From contig JAVLBP010000001.1 of assembly GCA_031581145.1 (NCBI GenBank), forward strand, positions 172,908 to 236,907: a DNA stretch of 64,000 nucleotides, read 5' to 3'. Positions 35,216-42,837 of this stretch are shown here, one piece after another. A model generated the notes under the pieces. It saw only the letters and a list, made by a program, of their open reading frames with translations. It had not been told where the DNA came from and made no database searches. This stretch comes from UBA8296 sp031581145. Its GTDB lineage: Bacteria > Bacteroidota > Rhodothermia > Balneolales > Balneolaceae. Numbering within the stretch: position 1 is the stretch's first letter; each line of letters opens with the position of its first letter. The position numbers and the translations under genes were made by a program.

Positions 35216-35290
35216 TAAATTTATATACCATTAGGCATATTAAATATATATACCATTAGGCATATCAAGTATACATACCATTAAGCATAC
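35216..35290. repeat. 25-bp tandem repeat, three units
   Basis: Three head-to-tail units (35216-35240, 35241-35265, 35266-35290) share the core ATACCATTAGGCATA; units 1 and 2 differ at about two bases and unit 3 is more divergent. A partial fourth element (CGCTAGGCTTTC) follows. They fill the 152-bp spacer upstream of the YqjD-like gene where its promoter should be. Confidence 0.93.
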
Positions 35291-35325
35291 ATCCCGCTAG
35301 GCTTTCACCCTATTTGATCGTCCGT

Positions 35326-36552
35326 TTATTCATATCGAAGTGCATCAATGGGATCAAGTGAGGCTGCCTTAAATGCAGGATATACACCAAAAATTAAGCC
35401 AATAAATGTCATGGCAACAACACCTATGAGGGCTGCCCCCCATGGAAATACAGCAGCTGTGTCGAGCTGAAGTGACATAATATTGCCTACCAAAACCCCC
35501 GCAAATAATCCAATCAATCCACCAATTTGACAGATTACGATCGCTTCCATCAAGAATTGTGACGTAATGGCACTCTTGGGTGCACCCACAGCCTTTCGAA
35601 CCCCAATTTCCCGTGTACGCTCAGTGACAGAGACCAACATGATGTTCATCACCCCAATGCCTGCGCCTAGCAATGCGATACCCCCTACGACAAACCCAAT
35701 GATGTAGAGCACGCCCGTGAATTGATCAAAAGCTCCACCTAACGTGTCGTTTGTAGAGATTTCAAAGTCATTTGGATCTCCAGGGGCTACTTTTCGAATT
35801 AGCCTTAAAATCCCTGTCAACTCATCTATGGCATCCTCAATCCCAGCAACAGAAGCGGATGTGACTTGAATGTCGATATTCCTTTGTTTCCCCCCATAAT
35901 TATTGAGCATGGAGGTGTAAGGAGCCACAACAAACCGATCTTGTGAGTTACCAAATACGGCTCCCTTTTCGGCAGTAACACCAATCACAGTGTAGGGTCT
36001 ACCATCAATTCGAATCGTTTTGAGCAGTGGATCCACCGTTTCAAAAAGAGTTTCCCGTATCTCAGCGCCGATTATAACGACATCTCGTGCATTGTTGATA
36101 TCGAGATCGGTAAAATTCCGCCCTTGCTCCAAGTCAAACGAATTGTTTGTGAGGTAGTGCTTATTACCACCACGAATGCTCACACTTGGCTCTGTCTCTT
36201 TTTCATCAAAGCTGACACTGGTAATGCTGAAGCGTTCCACAGGCCCAACATCCGAGACGCTTCGAACGCGGTCAATAATATCATCCATTTGTGCAAAGGT
36301 GATATCCTTGCGATTGCGGTATTTACCCCAATCATTTCCTGTACGGATCGCAGGGTCTTTGGATATAGTGATGACATTACCCCCCATCACATTGAGTGTG
36401 TTATTAAAGTAGGTATCAAGGACCAGTACCGCGGTGTTGGCACTAATAACAGCAAAAACCCCTACGGCAATCGCCAAAAGCGTGAGCGAGGACTTTAATT
36501 TATTGGCTTTGATAGAGTCAATTGACTGACGAGCAACGGAGAACAGATTCAT
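35326..36552 (-). CDS. ABC transporter permease, MacB/FtsX type (second of pair)
   Basis: Inner-membrane permease of 408 residues with the MacB layout: TM1 (SSLTLLAIAVGVFAVISA), a large periplasmic domain (about 45-280), then three TM segments with GIGVMNIMLVSVTERTREIG(V), QFLMEAIVI and the ending YPAFKAASLDPIDALRYE. These are the MacB_PCD and FtsX domains. Two bases separate it from the upstream paralogue, so a heterodimer is likely, energised by the ATPase at 30581. No ATPase domain is fused. The following genes are three small envelope proteins and TolC. Confidence 0.93.
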   Translation of the reverse strand: MNLFSVARQSIDSIKANKLKSSLTLLAIAVGVFAVISANTAVLVLDTYFNNTLNVMGGNVITISKDPAIRTGNDWGKYRNRKDITFAQMDDIIDRVRSVSDVGPVERFSITSVSFDEKETEPSVSIRGGNKHYLTNNSFDLEQGRNFTDLDINNARDVVIIGAEIRETLFETVDPLLKTIRIDGRPYTVIGVTAEKGAVFGNSQDRFVVAPYTSMLNNYGGKQRNIDIQVTSASVAGIEDAIDELTGILRLIRKVAPGDPNDFEISTNDTLGGAFDQFTGVLYIIGFVVGGIALLGAGIGVMNIMLVSVTERTREIGVRKAVGAPKSAITSQFLMEAIVICQIGGLIGLFAGVLVGNIMSLQLDTAAVFPWGAALIGVVAMTFIGLIFGVYPAFKAASLDPIDALRYE

Positions 36553-36554
36553 AA

Positions 36555-37790
36555 TTATTCGTAACGAAGGGATTCAATAGGATCAGCTTTGGCCGCTTTG
36601 TACGAGGGAATAAAACCAAAAATGATCCCTACAGCACTACAAAGAAGAACGGCATTCACCACCGTGGTCCAGCTCATGTAGGCCACAAAAAATTGATTGA
36701 TGAGTTGAGTGGCTCCGATGGACAGCACAATTCCAATGACTCCGCCAATAAGGCATAAAACGATGGCCTCAATGAGAAATTGCGACAGAATTTCCCAGGA
36801 CTTCGCACCCACGGCTTTTCGGATACCAATTTCCTTGGTTCGCTCTTTAACGGAAACAAACATAATGTTCATCACACCTATCCCACCAACAAAAAGAGCC
36901 AAACCTGTGAGAAAGATCCCCACCAAGTAAATCGTCGAGGTCATATTCTGAAATTCAGTTTCAAAGAGTTCTGGCTTATTGATCGCAAAGTCATTCTCTT
37001 CCAAGGGGTCGAGCCGTCTAATTTGACGCATAATCCCTTCTATTTCATACTGCCCTTCCTGAAGCGTGGCTTCATCTGGGAATCGAATCGATAACTGCAA
37101 GCCTGAGCGTAGCCCAAAGAGGTTTTTATATGCCCCTATTGGCATCGATGCCATGTTATCTACATTATTGAGCCCTAGGAAGTCACCCCGTTTTTTGAAT
37201 GTGCCAATCACATTAAATTTTTGCCCCTGGATGCGCACTTCCTTTCCCAGCGGTGAGGCTCCATCAAATAGTGAATTCACAACTTCTGCGCCCAGCACCA
37301 CAACTTTCGTCCCTCGGACATCTTCATCTTGAGTAAAAAAGCGTCCTCGATCTAGCTCCAAAGCGGTTGATTGTAAATAGTTGGGAGTAGCCCCCACCAC
37401 TTCTGCAGACTCCACAAAATTATCATCATAACGTACGGGGCGATTACGGGAAGCTCCAGCCGCAACATGATCGGCATATTGGCTTCTAGACTGAATATCT
37501 TCAACATAATCAAGTTTCATCTCTGGGCGATTGCGGTACTCCCACCACTTGTATTCGCCGCCTCCAATTCCCCAAGGCCACTTCTCGATGTAGACAACAT
37601 TGCGACCCAAGGCACTCATGCTGTCCTCAAAACTGCGGTCAATACCATCGGTAATGGTATTCATGGAGGTCACGGACACAATACCAATGGTAATACAGAG
37701 GGTTGTTAAAATAGCCCGTATCTTATTAGCCGAAATGGATTGGAATGCAATCCGTGTCCCTTCGGTTAGGCTCAGAAATATTCGTCTCAT
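36555..37790 (-). CDS. ABC transporter permease, MacB/FtsX type (first of pair)
   Basis: Paralogue of the next gene, 411 residues. Seen: TM1 (IRAILTTLCITIGIVSVTS), large periplasmic domain with GANYLQS-like strands, then TM2-4 with FVGGIGVMNIMFVSVKERT, GVIGIVLSIGATQ and the conserved end IPSYKAAKADPIESLRYE. It should pair with the permease encoded 2 bases downstream. The gene is preceded by a 14-bp tandem repeat array whose first unit includes the ATG (37787-37884), and it diverges from bshB1, with 154 bases between. Confidence 0.93.
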   Translation of the reverse strand: MRRIFLSLTEGTRIAFQSISANKIRAILTTLCITIGIVSVTSMNTITDGIDRSFEDSMSALGRNVVYIEKWPWGIGGGEYKWWEYRNRPEMKLDYVEDIQSRSQYADHVAAGASRNRPVRYDDNFVESAEVVGATPNYLQSTALELDRGRFFTQDEDVRGTKVVVLGAEVVNSLFDGASPLGKEVRIQGQKFNVIGTFKKRGDFLGLNNVDNMASMPIGAYKNLFGLRSGLQLSIRFPDEATLQEGQYEIEGIMRQIRRLDPLEENDFAINKPELFETEFQNMTSTIYLVGIFLTGLALFVGGIGVMNIMFVSVKERTKEIGIRKAVGAKSWEILSQFLIEAIVLCLIGGVIGIVLSIGATQLINQFFVAYMSWTTVVNAVLLCSAVGIIFGFIPSYKAAKADPIESLRYE

Positions 37791-37884
37791 GGGTTTTGAT
37801 TCACTGGGTTTGGCTCACTGGGTTTAGCTCACTGGGTTTGGCTCACAGAATTCGATTCACTGGGTTGGACTCATGACGCTTGGG
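37787..37884. repeat. 14-bp tandem repeat, seven units, before the permease operon
   Basis: Seven contiguous 14-base units start at 37787, 37801, 37815, 37829, 37843, 37857 and 37871. The best copies read TCACTGGGTTTGGC (two identical, one with a single change); outer units are degenerate. The first unit overlaps the start codon of the permease gene, so on the coding strand the array is a multiplied leader. Confidence 0.95.
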
Positions 37885-37944
37885 AGGACAAAATGATTGA
37901 TCAACAGCTAGTATACGAACACTAAGAGTAAACGTTTCATTCTT

Positions 37945-38703
37945 ATGACACCAAATCAAGAAAGCATCGATATCGTGGCGTTTGGCGCCCATCCAGATGA
38001 TGTGGAATTAAGTGCCGGGGGGACCATTGCCAAAGCCGTTTCAGAAGGCAAAAGCGTTGTCCTCGTCGACTTAACGAAAGGGGAAATGGGGTCTCGGGGT
38101 ACGCCAGAAATTCGTTTGGAGGAAGCCAAAGCCGCTGCGTCGATTCTAGGTGCTTCTGATCGACTCAATATGGAACTACCCGACACGCTGGTGTCAAATA
38201 CAAGAGAGAATCAGCTCAAGGTGATTCAAATATTAAGGACATACCGACCTCAAGTTGTCTTTGCGAATGCCCCACAGGATCGTAACCCTGATCATGGGCA
38301 TGGTAGTGCGTTGATTCGAGACTCATTTTTTCTAAGCGGACTCGTAAAAATTGAAACCAAGGATAACCATGGCCAGCTGCAAGAGCCCTGGAGACCCTCT
38401 CATCTGCTGTTCTACATGCAGGACACCGTTTTTGAACCTGATCTCATTATAGATATCACAGATCATCTCGAAACAAAAGAAGCCTCTATGTTGGCTCATG
38501 CAAGTCAGGTGAATGTGCAGACTCCTGGCGATGAACCTGAAACCTATATCTCCTCCCCCACATTTTTTGAGTCCATTCGCGCAAGAACAAGGACTTATGG
38601 GCATCGTGGGGGGTGCACACATGGAGAGCCCTTTAAATTAGGTCGGGCGCCCATGATGCTTTCATCGCTAGACGCTCTTTTTGATCGAAAAATTGCCCGA
38701 TAG
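37945..38703 (+). CDS. bshB1: Bacillithiol biosynthesis deacetylase BshB1
   Basis: Zn-dependent LmbE/PIG-L-family enzyme that removes acetyl from GlcNAc-malate in bacillithiol synthesis. 252 residues. Seen: FGAHPDDVELSAGGTI (metal ligands His, Asp, Asp), LTKGEMGSRGTPEIRLEEA, LGASDR, NPDHGHGS (metal-binding His) and the ending of the family FKLGRAPMM. The sequence follows BshB1 closely. bshA and bshC are not in the window. The gene diverges from the permease operon and converges with the inositol-monophosphatase gene. Confidence 0.93.
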   Translation: MTPNQESIDIVAFGAHPDDVELSAGGTIAKAVSEGKSVVLVDLTKGEMGSRGTPEIRLEEAKAAASILGASDRLNMELPDTLVSNTRENQLKVIQILRTYRPQVVFANAPQDRNPDHGHGSALIRDSFFLSGLVKIETKDNHGQLQEPWRPSHLLFYMQDTVFEPDLIIDITDHLETKEASMLAHASQVNVQTPGDEPETYISSPTFFESIRARTRTYGHRGGCTHGEPFKLGRAPMMLSSLDALFDRKIAR

Positions 38704-38796
38704 AATGGCAATTTGAATGGGCTAGACCGTTCTGGATGTCTGGTCCTATGCTGGCCCTCCATTGCTGCCCCCAGCTGTGCCATCCATCGTTGGTCC

Positions 38797-39621
38797 TTAC
38801 GAGGTCCCATCCATTGTTGGACTATGCAAAACTTCGGTTGGGATGTACGTCTCAAGCACCTTCTGAATTGCATCATGCATGAAGCGATTCCCTGCAACTA
38901 CTTTATTGGAGAATAGCCAATCGTCTCCACCAGCCCAATTCGTTACGACGCCTCCTGCTTCTTGGACAATTAAGCCAGCAGCACCCACATCCCAGGCTTG
39001 GAGACCAAATTCATAAAAGCCATCAAACCGCCCTGCAGCCACGGAACACAAATCATACGTCGCAGCGCCTGGACGTCGAACCGATCGAGCCTCTTGGAGA
39101 AAATGTTTAAACACATTTAGATAGGATTCAGAACGACGAAATTCGTGATAGGGAAATCCAGTAGCGATGAGGCTTTGCGTAAGATCCGTGGTTTCGGAAA
39201 CATGAATGGGTACGCCATTACAGCTGGCTCCCTTCCCTTTTTCTGCGACAAAACATTCATCAGACATCACATCCAAGACAACACCAAGCTGAGGTTGTCC
39301 ATCGATCCATAGCCCAATAGAGACACAAAATATGGGGAACCCGTGAGCAAAGTTGGTCGTCCCATCGATTGGATCGATAATCCACCATCGACCTTCCTCG
39401 ACACTCGTCGCATGGTGTCCCTCCTCAGCAAGAACGTGATCTTCGGGAAAAGAGGCTTCTAGGATAGATATGATTGCTTTTTCTGAGGCAACATCAGCGT
39501 TGGTGACTAAATCCCGCGGCCCTTTGAATGTCGTTTCTACTGTAGCTCGTTGGTGGTGAAAGGATAAAATCACCTTCGCAGCTTCTTCTGCAGCATGCAC
39601 TGCACACTCACGTTCCGTCAT
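38797..39621 (-). CDS. Inositol monophosphatase family protein
   Basis: Mg2+-dependent phosphatase of 274 residues. Seen: GPRDLVTNADVASEK, ILAEEGHH-type motif (VLAEEGHH), WWIIDPIDGTTNFAHGFP and the late WDVGAAGLIVQEAGG; these are the metal-binding signatures of IMPases. It could hydrolyse myo-inositol phosphates or a related sugar phosphate (SuhB-like). The gene starts 17 bases after the dnaG stop, in the same direction, and its last codons contain a near-repeat of a 17-base word (CCATCC.TTGG at 38778 and 38803). Confidence 0.9.
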   Translation of the reverse strand: MTERECAVHAAEEAAKVILSFHHQRATVETTFKGPRDLVTNADVASEKAIISILEASFPEDHVLAEEGHHATSVEEGRWWIIDPIDGTTNFAHGFPIFCVSIGLWIDGQPQLGVVLDVMSDECFVAEKGKGASCNGVPIHVSETTDLTQSLIATGFPYHEFRRSESYLNVFKHFLQEARSVRRPGAATYDLCSVAAGRFDGFYEFGLQAWDVGAAGLIVQEAGGVVTNWAGGDDWLFSNKVVAGNRFMHDAIQKVLETYIPTEVLHSPTMDGTS

Positions 39622-39638
39622 GATTCGGAGAATTAGGT

Positions 39639-41720
39639 TTATTGTCGTGGTTTTGGGGTGTAAGAAAACCCTTCTCTTCGTTTTTGTTCAGGATCATACC
39701 CAGTTGGGTTCTCAAAACAGTGTTCAGCCGCAGTTGATTGCAAGGTGTTGAGTTGTTTTTGGGCTTCTCTCATCATCGTTACTAACTCTTTGCGACGTGT
39801 TTCTTGAATATTCTCCTCAGACATCTCTTTGGTGATAGAGGCCTTCAAACGTTGTAGATAGTGAGTGACCAAGACCTTCATTGTAGATTTCGCTTCCATC
39901 ACCTCATCCACTTGATCCAATCGGCTTTGCTTCATCCGTTCACTCATTCGGTTTCCTGGGGTATGCTTCTCCATAAAGAGGGTTGCAAGGAGTTCAGGAG
40001 TAGGTGGTGGAAATGTCTTAAAGGTCTGGACATCAATCGGTTCTTGACGTTTGGCTCGGTCGACTAAGAGCTCATAGAATTCACGAAATTGAGTGTCCTC
40101 CAAAAATGATGGATACACATATTGATGGATATATTGAACCATCCATGCCCCGTGCTCGAGACAGAGTTTCAGAAGTCTTCGTTCATACTCAGGACGACGT
40201 TTGGGCGAAGGCGCACCGCGTTGAATGTCATCCATGGGATCTACAGGGAAACCATCTTCGTCCATCAGCGGGGGAGCATTCCCTTGTGAAGAGTCTGTTT
40301 GTGATGGATCTGTTAGTGAAGGGTCTGAATGCGAAGAAGCTGAGCGTCTGTTGGGTCCTAGAGTCTCGGCGCGCTCTTGTCGAAGCTTTTTGCGTTGTTG
40401 ACGCTTGGCCACAGATGCATCGACAGCCGCATGAAGCTCACGGTCAGAGCCACCACGAAACGTATGGGTCGATTGGTGCAATTGTTGTGTTGCAACTTGA
40501 CGTGCGACTGGGTCTGGAATTGCAGCTAGGAGTTCGACGAACTCTTCGAGCACATGAACGCGCTCATGTAATGATGTTAACCGGCCCGATTCATCCGCCA
40601 ATCGAAGCAGGTATGTAATGTAATCTTCTGTATGCTCACGCACATGCTCGTTAAATCCTTCTTGACCGTGTTGCTTAACAAAAGAGTCTGGATCCTCACC
40701 TTCCGGAAGCTGTAAGGTCTCAGGCTCTAAGCCCATCTCTAGAGCGAGTTCGATCCCCCTCACCATGGCTTTTTGCCCCGCCGCATCGGCATCATAGATC
40801 ATGAGCAACCGGTTGGTATAACGCTTGAGTAACTCTAGTTGTTCTCGTGTGAGGGCTGTACCACTATTGGCAACGACATTTTTGACTCCATGCTGGGCAA
40901 GCGACATGACATCGGTATACCCCTCTACCAATATCACCTGTCGCTCTTGGCGTATCACAGACTTAGCCAAATGGATGCCATACAAGACTTGTGATTTATT
41001 GTAGACCTCTGTTTGAGCACTATTGACATACTTTGGCCCTTTGTTCTCGTCAAATGTCCTGCCTGCAAAGCCAATAATCCTCGCCGATGGATTCAAAATG
41101 GGGAACATTAACCGATCACGAAAGGAATCATAGACACCCTCCCCCCTCGTGCGAGGCTTCACCAGATCTGTGTCTAGCAAGATAGATTCATCAATCCCCT
41201 CTTGCACTGCAGCCTCTAATAGTGCCTGTCCACTTGGCGGCGCATAGCCTAGTCCATACGCACGGACCGTCTCAATTGTAAACCCTCTTTTTTGTAGATA
41301 AACGCGGGCTTTTTCCGCTTCATCATGATGTTTGAGTTGTTGGTAGTACCAGTTCGCTGCAAAGCGAAGAGCCTCATACAATTTCTCAAAGCGTGTCGCA
41401 CGTGCAGCCTGCTCAGGAGTGCTCTCCTGCTCGGGTAACTCCACGTTGTAGCGCTCAGCCAGAGACCGAACAGCTTCCATAAAACTGACATGCTCCGTCT
41501 TGATGACAAAGCTAATAGCATCTCCACCTTCGCCACAACCAAAGCATTTAAAAATGCCCATATCTGGATTGACCCGAAATGAGGGGGTCTTCTCATTATG
41601 AAAAGGGCAAAGTCCTATAAATCCTTGGCCTGATTTTTTTAGAGAGACCACATCTGCCACAACCTCCACAATGTCGGCTGTTTGTCGTATTTCATCGAGT
41701 TTATGCGCTGGAAGTCTCAT
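39639..41720 (-). CDS. dnaG: DNA primase
   Basis: Makes RNA primers for chromosomal replication. 693 residues from the ATG at 41720; a TTG 15 bases upstream is less likely because DnaG usually starts close to the helix IP..LDEIRQ seen here. Seen: zinc-binding GLCPFHNEKTPSF with CFGCGEGG, then RNA polymerase domain with GYAPPSG, GFAGRTF, toprim VEGYTDVMSLAQHGV and DADAAGQKA, GEDPDSFV. A low-complexity linker (about residues 440-475) encoded by a 15-bp repeat precedes the C-terminal helicase-binding region. Sequence and length are otherwise ordinary. Confidence 0.96.
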   Translation of the reverse strand: MRLPAHKLDEIRQTADIVEVVADVVSLKKSGQGFIGLCPFHNEKTPSFRVNPDMGIFKCFGCGEGGDAISFVIKTEHVSFMEAVRSLAERYNVELPEQESTPEQAARATRFEKLYEALRFAANWYYQQLKHHDEAEKARVYLQKRGFTIETVRAYGLGYAPPSGQALLEAAVQEGIDESILLDTDLVKPRTRGEGVYDSFRDRLMFPILNPSARIIGFAGRTFDENKGPKYVNSAQTEVYNKSQVLYGIHLAKSVIRQERQVILVEGYTDVMSLAQHGVKNVVANSGTALTREQLELLKRYTNRLLMIYDADAAGQKAMVRGIELALEMGLEPETLQLPEGEDPDSFVKQHGQEGFNEHVREHTEDYITYLLRLADESGRLTSLHERVHVLEEFVELLAAIPDPVARQVATQQLHQSTHTFRGGSDRELHAAVDASVAKRQQRKKLRQERAETLGPNRRSASSHSDPSLTDPSQTDSSQGNAPPLMDEDGFPVDPMDDIQRGAPSPKRRPEYERRLLKLCLEHGAWMVQYIHQYVYPSFLEDTQFREFYELLVDRAKRQEPIDVQTFKTFPPPTPELLATLFMEKHTPGNRMSERMKQSRLDQVDEVMEAKSTMKVLVTHYLQRLKASITKEMSEENIQETRRKELVTMMREAQKQLNTLQSTAAEHCFENPTGYDPEQKRREGFSYTPKPRQ
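40286..40345. repeat. 15-bp tandem repeat, four units, in the dnaG linker
   Basis: GTGAAGAGTCTGTTT, GTGATGGATCTGTTA, GTGAAGGGTCTGAAT and GCGAAGAAGCTGAGC are contiguous (40286 to 40345). On the coding strand they give pentapeptides of the type DPSLT and DSSQT in a disordered linker. Confidence 0.9.
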
Positions 41721-41801
41721 GGTTGGAAGGTACAAGATATTCTCATTCTAGCGGATCCGATATGGTTGATTTTGTGAACATGACAGGCATGAGTTGGCGA
41801 C

Positions 41802-41823
41802 ACAGTCTTATTACAGTCTTCTT
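41802..41823. repeat. 11-bp tandem duplication in the dnaG/sucD divergent spacer
   Basis: ACAGTCTTATT (41802-41812) is followed at once by ACAGTCTTCTT (41813-41823), differing at one base. It lies about 105 bases before the sucD start, inside a 208-bp spacer with no gene in which I could not identify a promoter with confidence. Confidence 0.85.
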
Positions 41824-41928
41824 AAAGAACACATCAAGGTGAATTCCTTTCTGTGCCAATTTGTTTGATGGTTGAGCCTTCCCGTCGTATCTTCGTCTGA
41901 CTCAAATTCAAATCATCCCACTTCCCTC

Positions 41929-42798
41929 ATGAGCGTACTTGTTGATCGTCATACCCGTTTAGTTGTCCAAGGTTTTACCGGAAGCGAAGGCTCATTCCAT
42001 GCCTCACAAATGATCGAGTATGGGACGCCACTCGTTGGAGGGATTACCCCGGGAAAAGGTGGACAAACTCACCTCGATAGACCCGTGTTTAATACCGTTG
42101 CTGAGGCTGTAGCTCAAGAAGGGGCAAACACGAGCATTATTTTTGTACCCCCAGCCTTTGCTGGAGATGCAATCATTGAGGCAGCTCAGGCAGGGATTGG
42201 GCTTATTATCTGTATCACAGAGGGGATTCCCGTAAAGGACATGGTGATTGCCAAATCGGTGGTAGAGCGTCACGGTGCAAGACTCATTGGGCCAAATTGC
42301 CCAGGTGTCATTACACCGGGACAAGCAAAGGTTGGCATTATGCCAGGGATGATATTTACGGAAGGTTCTGTAGGACTAATTTCGCGAAGTGGAACCTTAA
42401 CCTACGAGGCAGTCGACCAACTCACCAAAGCAGGACTTGGGCAGTCGACCGCGATTGGTATTGGGGGAGATCCAGTGATTGGGACAACACATACCGATGC
42501 CGTCAAACTATTAATGGATGACCCTGACACACATGCGATTGTCCTTATCGGTGAAATTGGAGGGAGCGCCGAAGAGGAAGCGGCTGCCTATATTAAGGAA
42601 CATGGTACCAAGCCCGTGGTTGCATTCATTGCAGGATCGACAGCCCCTCCAGGTCGACGTATGGGCCATGCAGGCGCGATTATCTCAGGAGGTCAGGGAA
42701 CCGCTCAAGACAAAAAACGGGCGTTAGCCGATGCCGGTATTACCGTGGCTGAAAGTCCTGCGGACATTGGCGTAACTGTTGCCTCTCTGCTGAAGTAG
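41929..42798 (+). CDS. sucD: Succinyl-CoA ligase (ADP/GDP-forming), alpha subunit
   Basis: TCA-cycle enzyme subunit, 289 residues from the ATG at 41929, which matches the family length; a TTG at 41872 would add 19 polar residues. Seen: VQGFTGSEGSFHASQMIEYG, GGITPGKGG, FVPPAFAGDAIIEA, IGPNCPGVITPG, SRSGTLTYEAVDQLT and GRRMGHAGAIISGG with the phosphorylated histidine. The beta subunit gene sucC is not nearby. It diverges from dnaG across a 208-bp spacer. Its stop is part of a 16-bp imperfect tandem repeat. Confidence 0.95.
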   Translation: MSVLVDRHTRLVVQGFTGSEGSFHASQMIEYGTPLVGGITPGKGGQTHLDRPVFNTVAEAVAQEGANTSIIFVPPAFAGDAIIEAAQAGIGLIICITEGIPVKDMVIAKSVVERHGARLIGPNCPGVITPGQAKVGIMPGMIFTEGSVGLISRSGTLTYEAVDQLTKAGLGQSTAIGIGGDPVIGTTHTDAVKLLMDDPDTHAIVLIGEIGGSAEEEAAAYIKEHGTKPVVAFIAGSTAPPGRRMGHAGAIISGGQGTAQDKKRALADAGITVAESPADIGVTVASLLK

Positions 42799-42826
42799 TG
42801 CTCTTTTCAAGTGGTGCTCTTATCAC
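42795..42826. repeat. 16-bp imperfect tandem duplication across the sucD stop codon
   Basis: GTAGTGCTCTTTTCAA (42795-42810) is followed by GTGGTGCTCTTATCAC (42811-42826), 13 of 16 bases equal. The first unit contains the sucD TAG. Confidence 0.85.
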
Positions 42827-42837
42827 TCCAATCGAGC

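Noticed and set aside
30581..37790. MacAB-TolC-like pump taken as a macrolide-resistance determinant
   Set aside because: The sequence shows only the family; substrates of such pumps are diverse (toxins, peptides, lipids), so no drug was assigned.
37787..37884. Repeat array considered as a CRISPR or a phage attachment array
   Set aside because: Units are contiguous 14-mers without spacers and there are no cas genes; CRISPR repeats are longer and separated by unique spacers. The same holds for the other arrays.
41872..41928. TTG start extending sucD by 19 residues
   Set aside because: The added residues are polar and outside the family; the ATG at 41929 gives the usual length and start.
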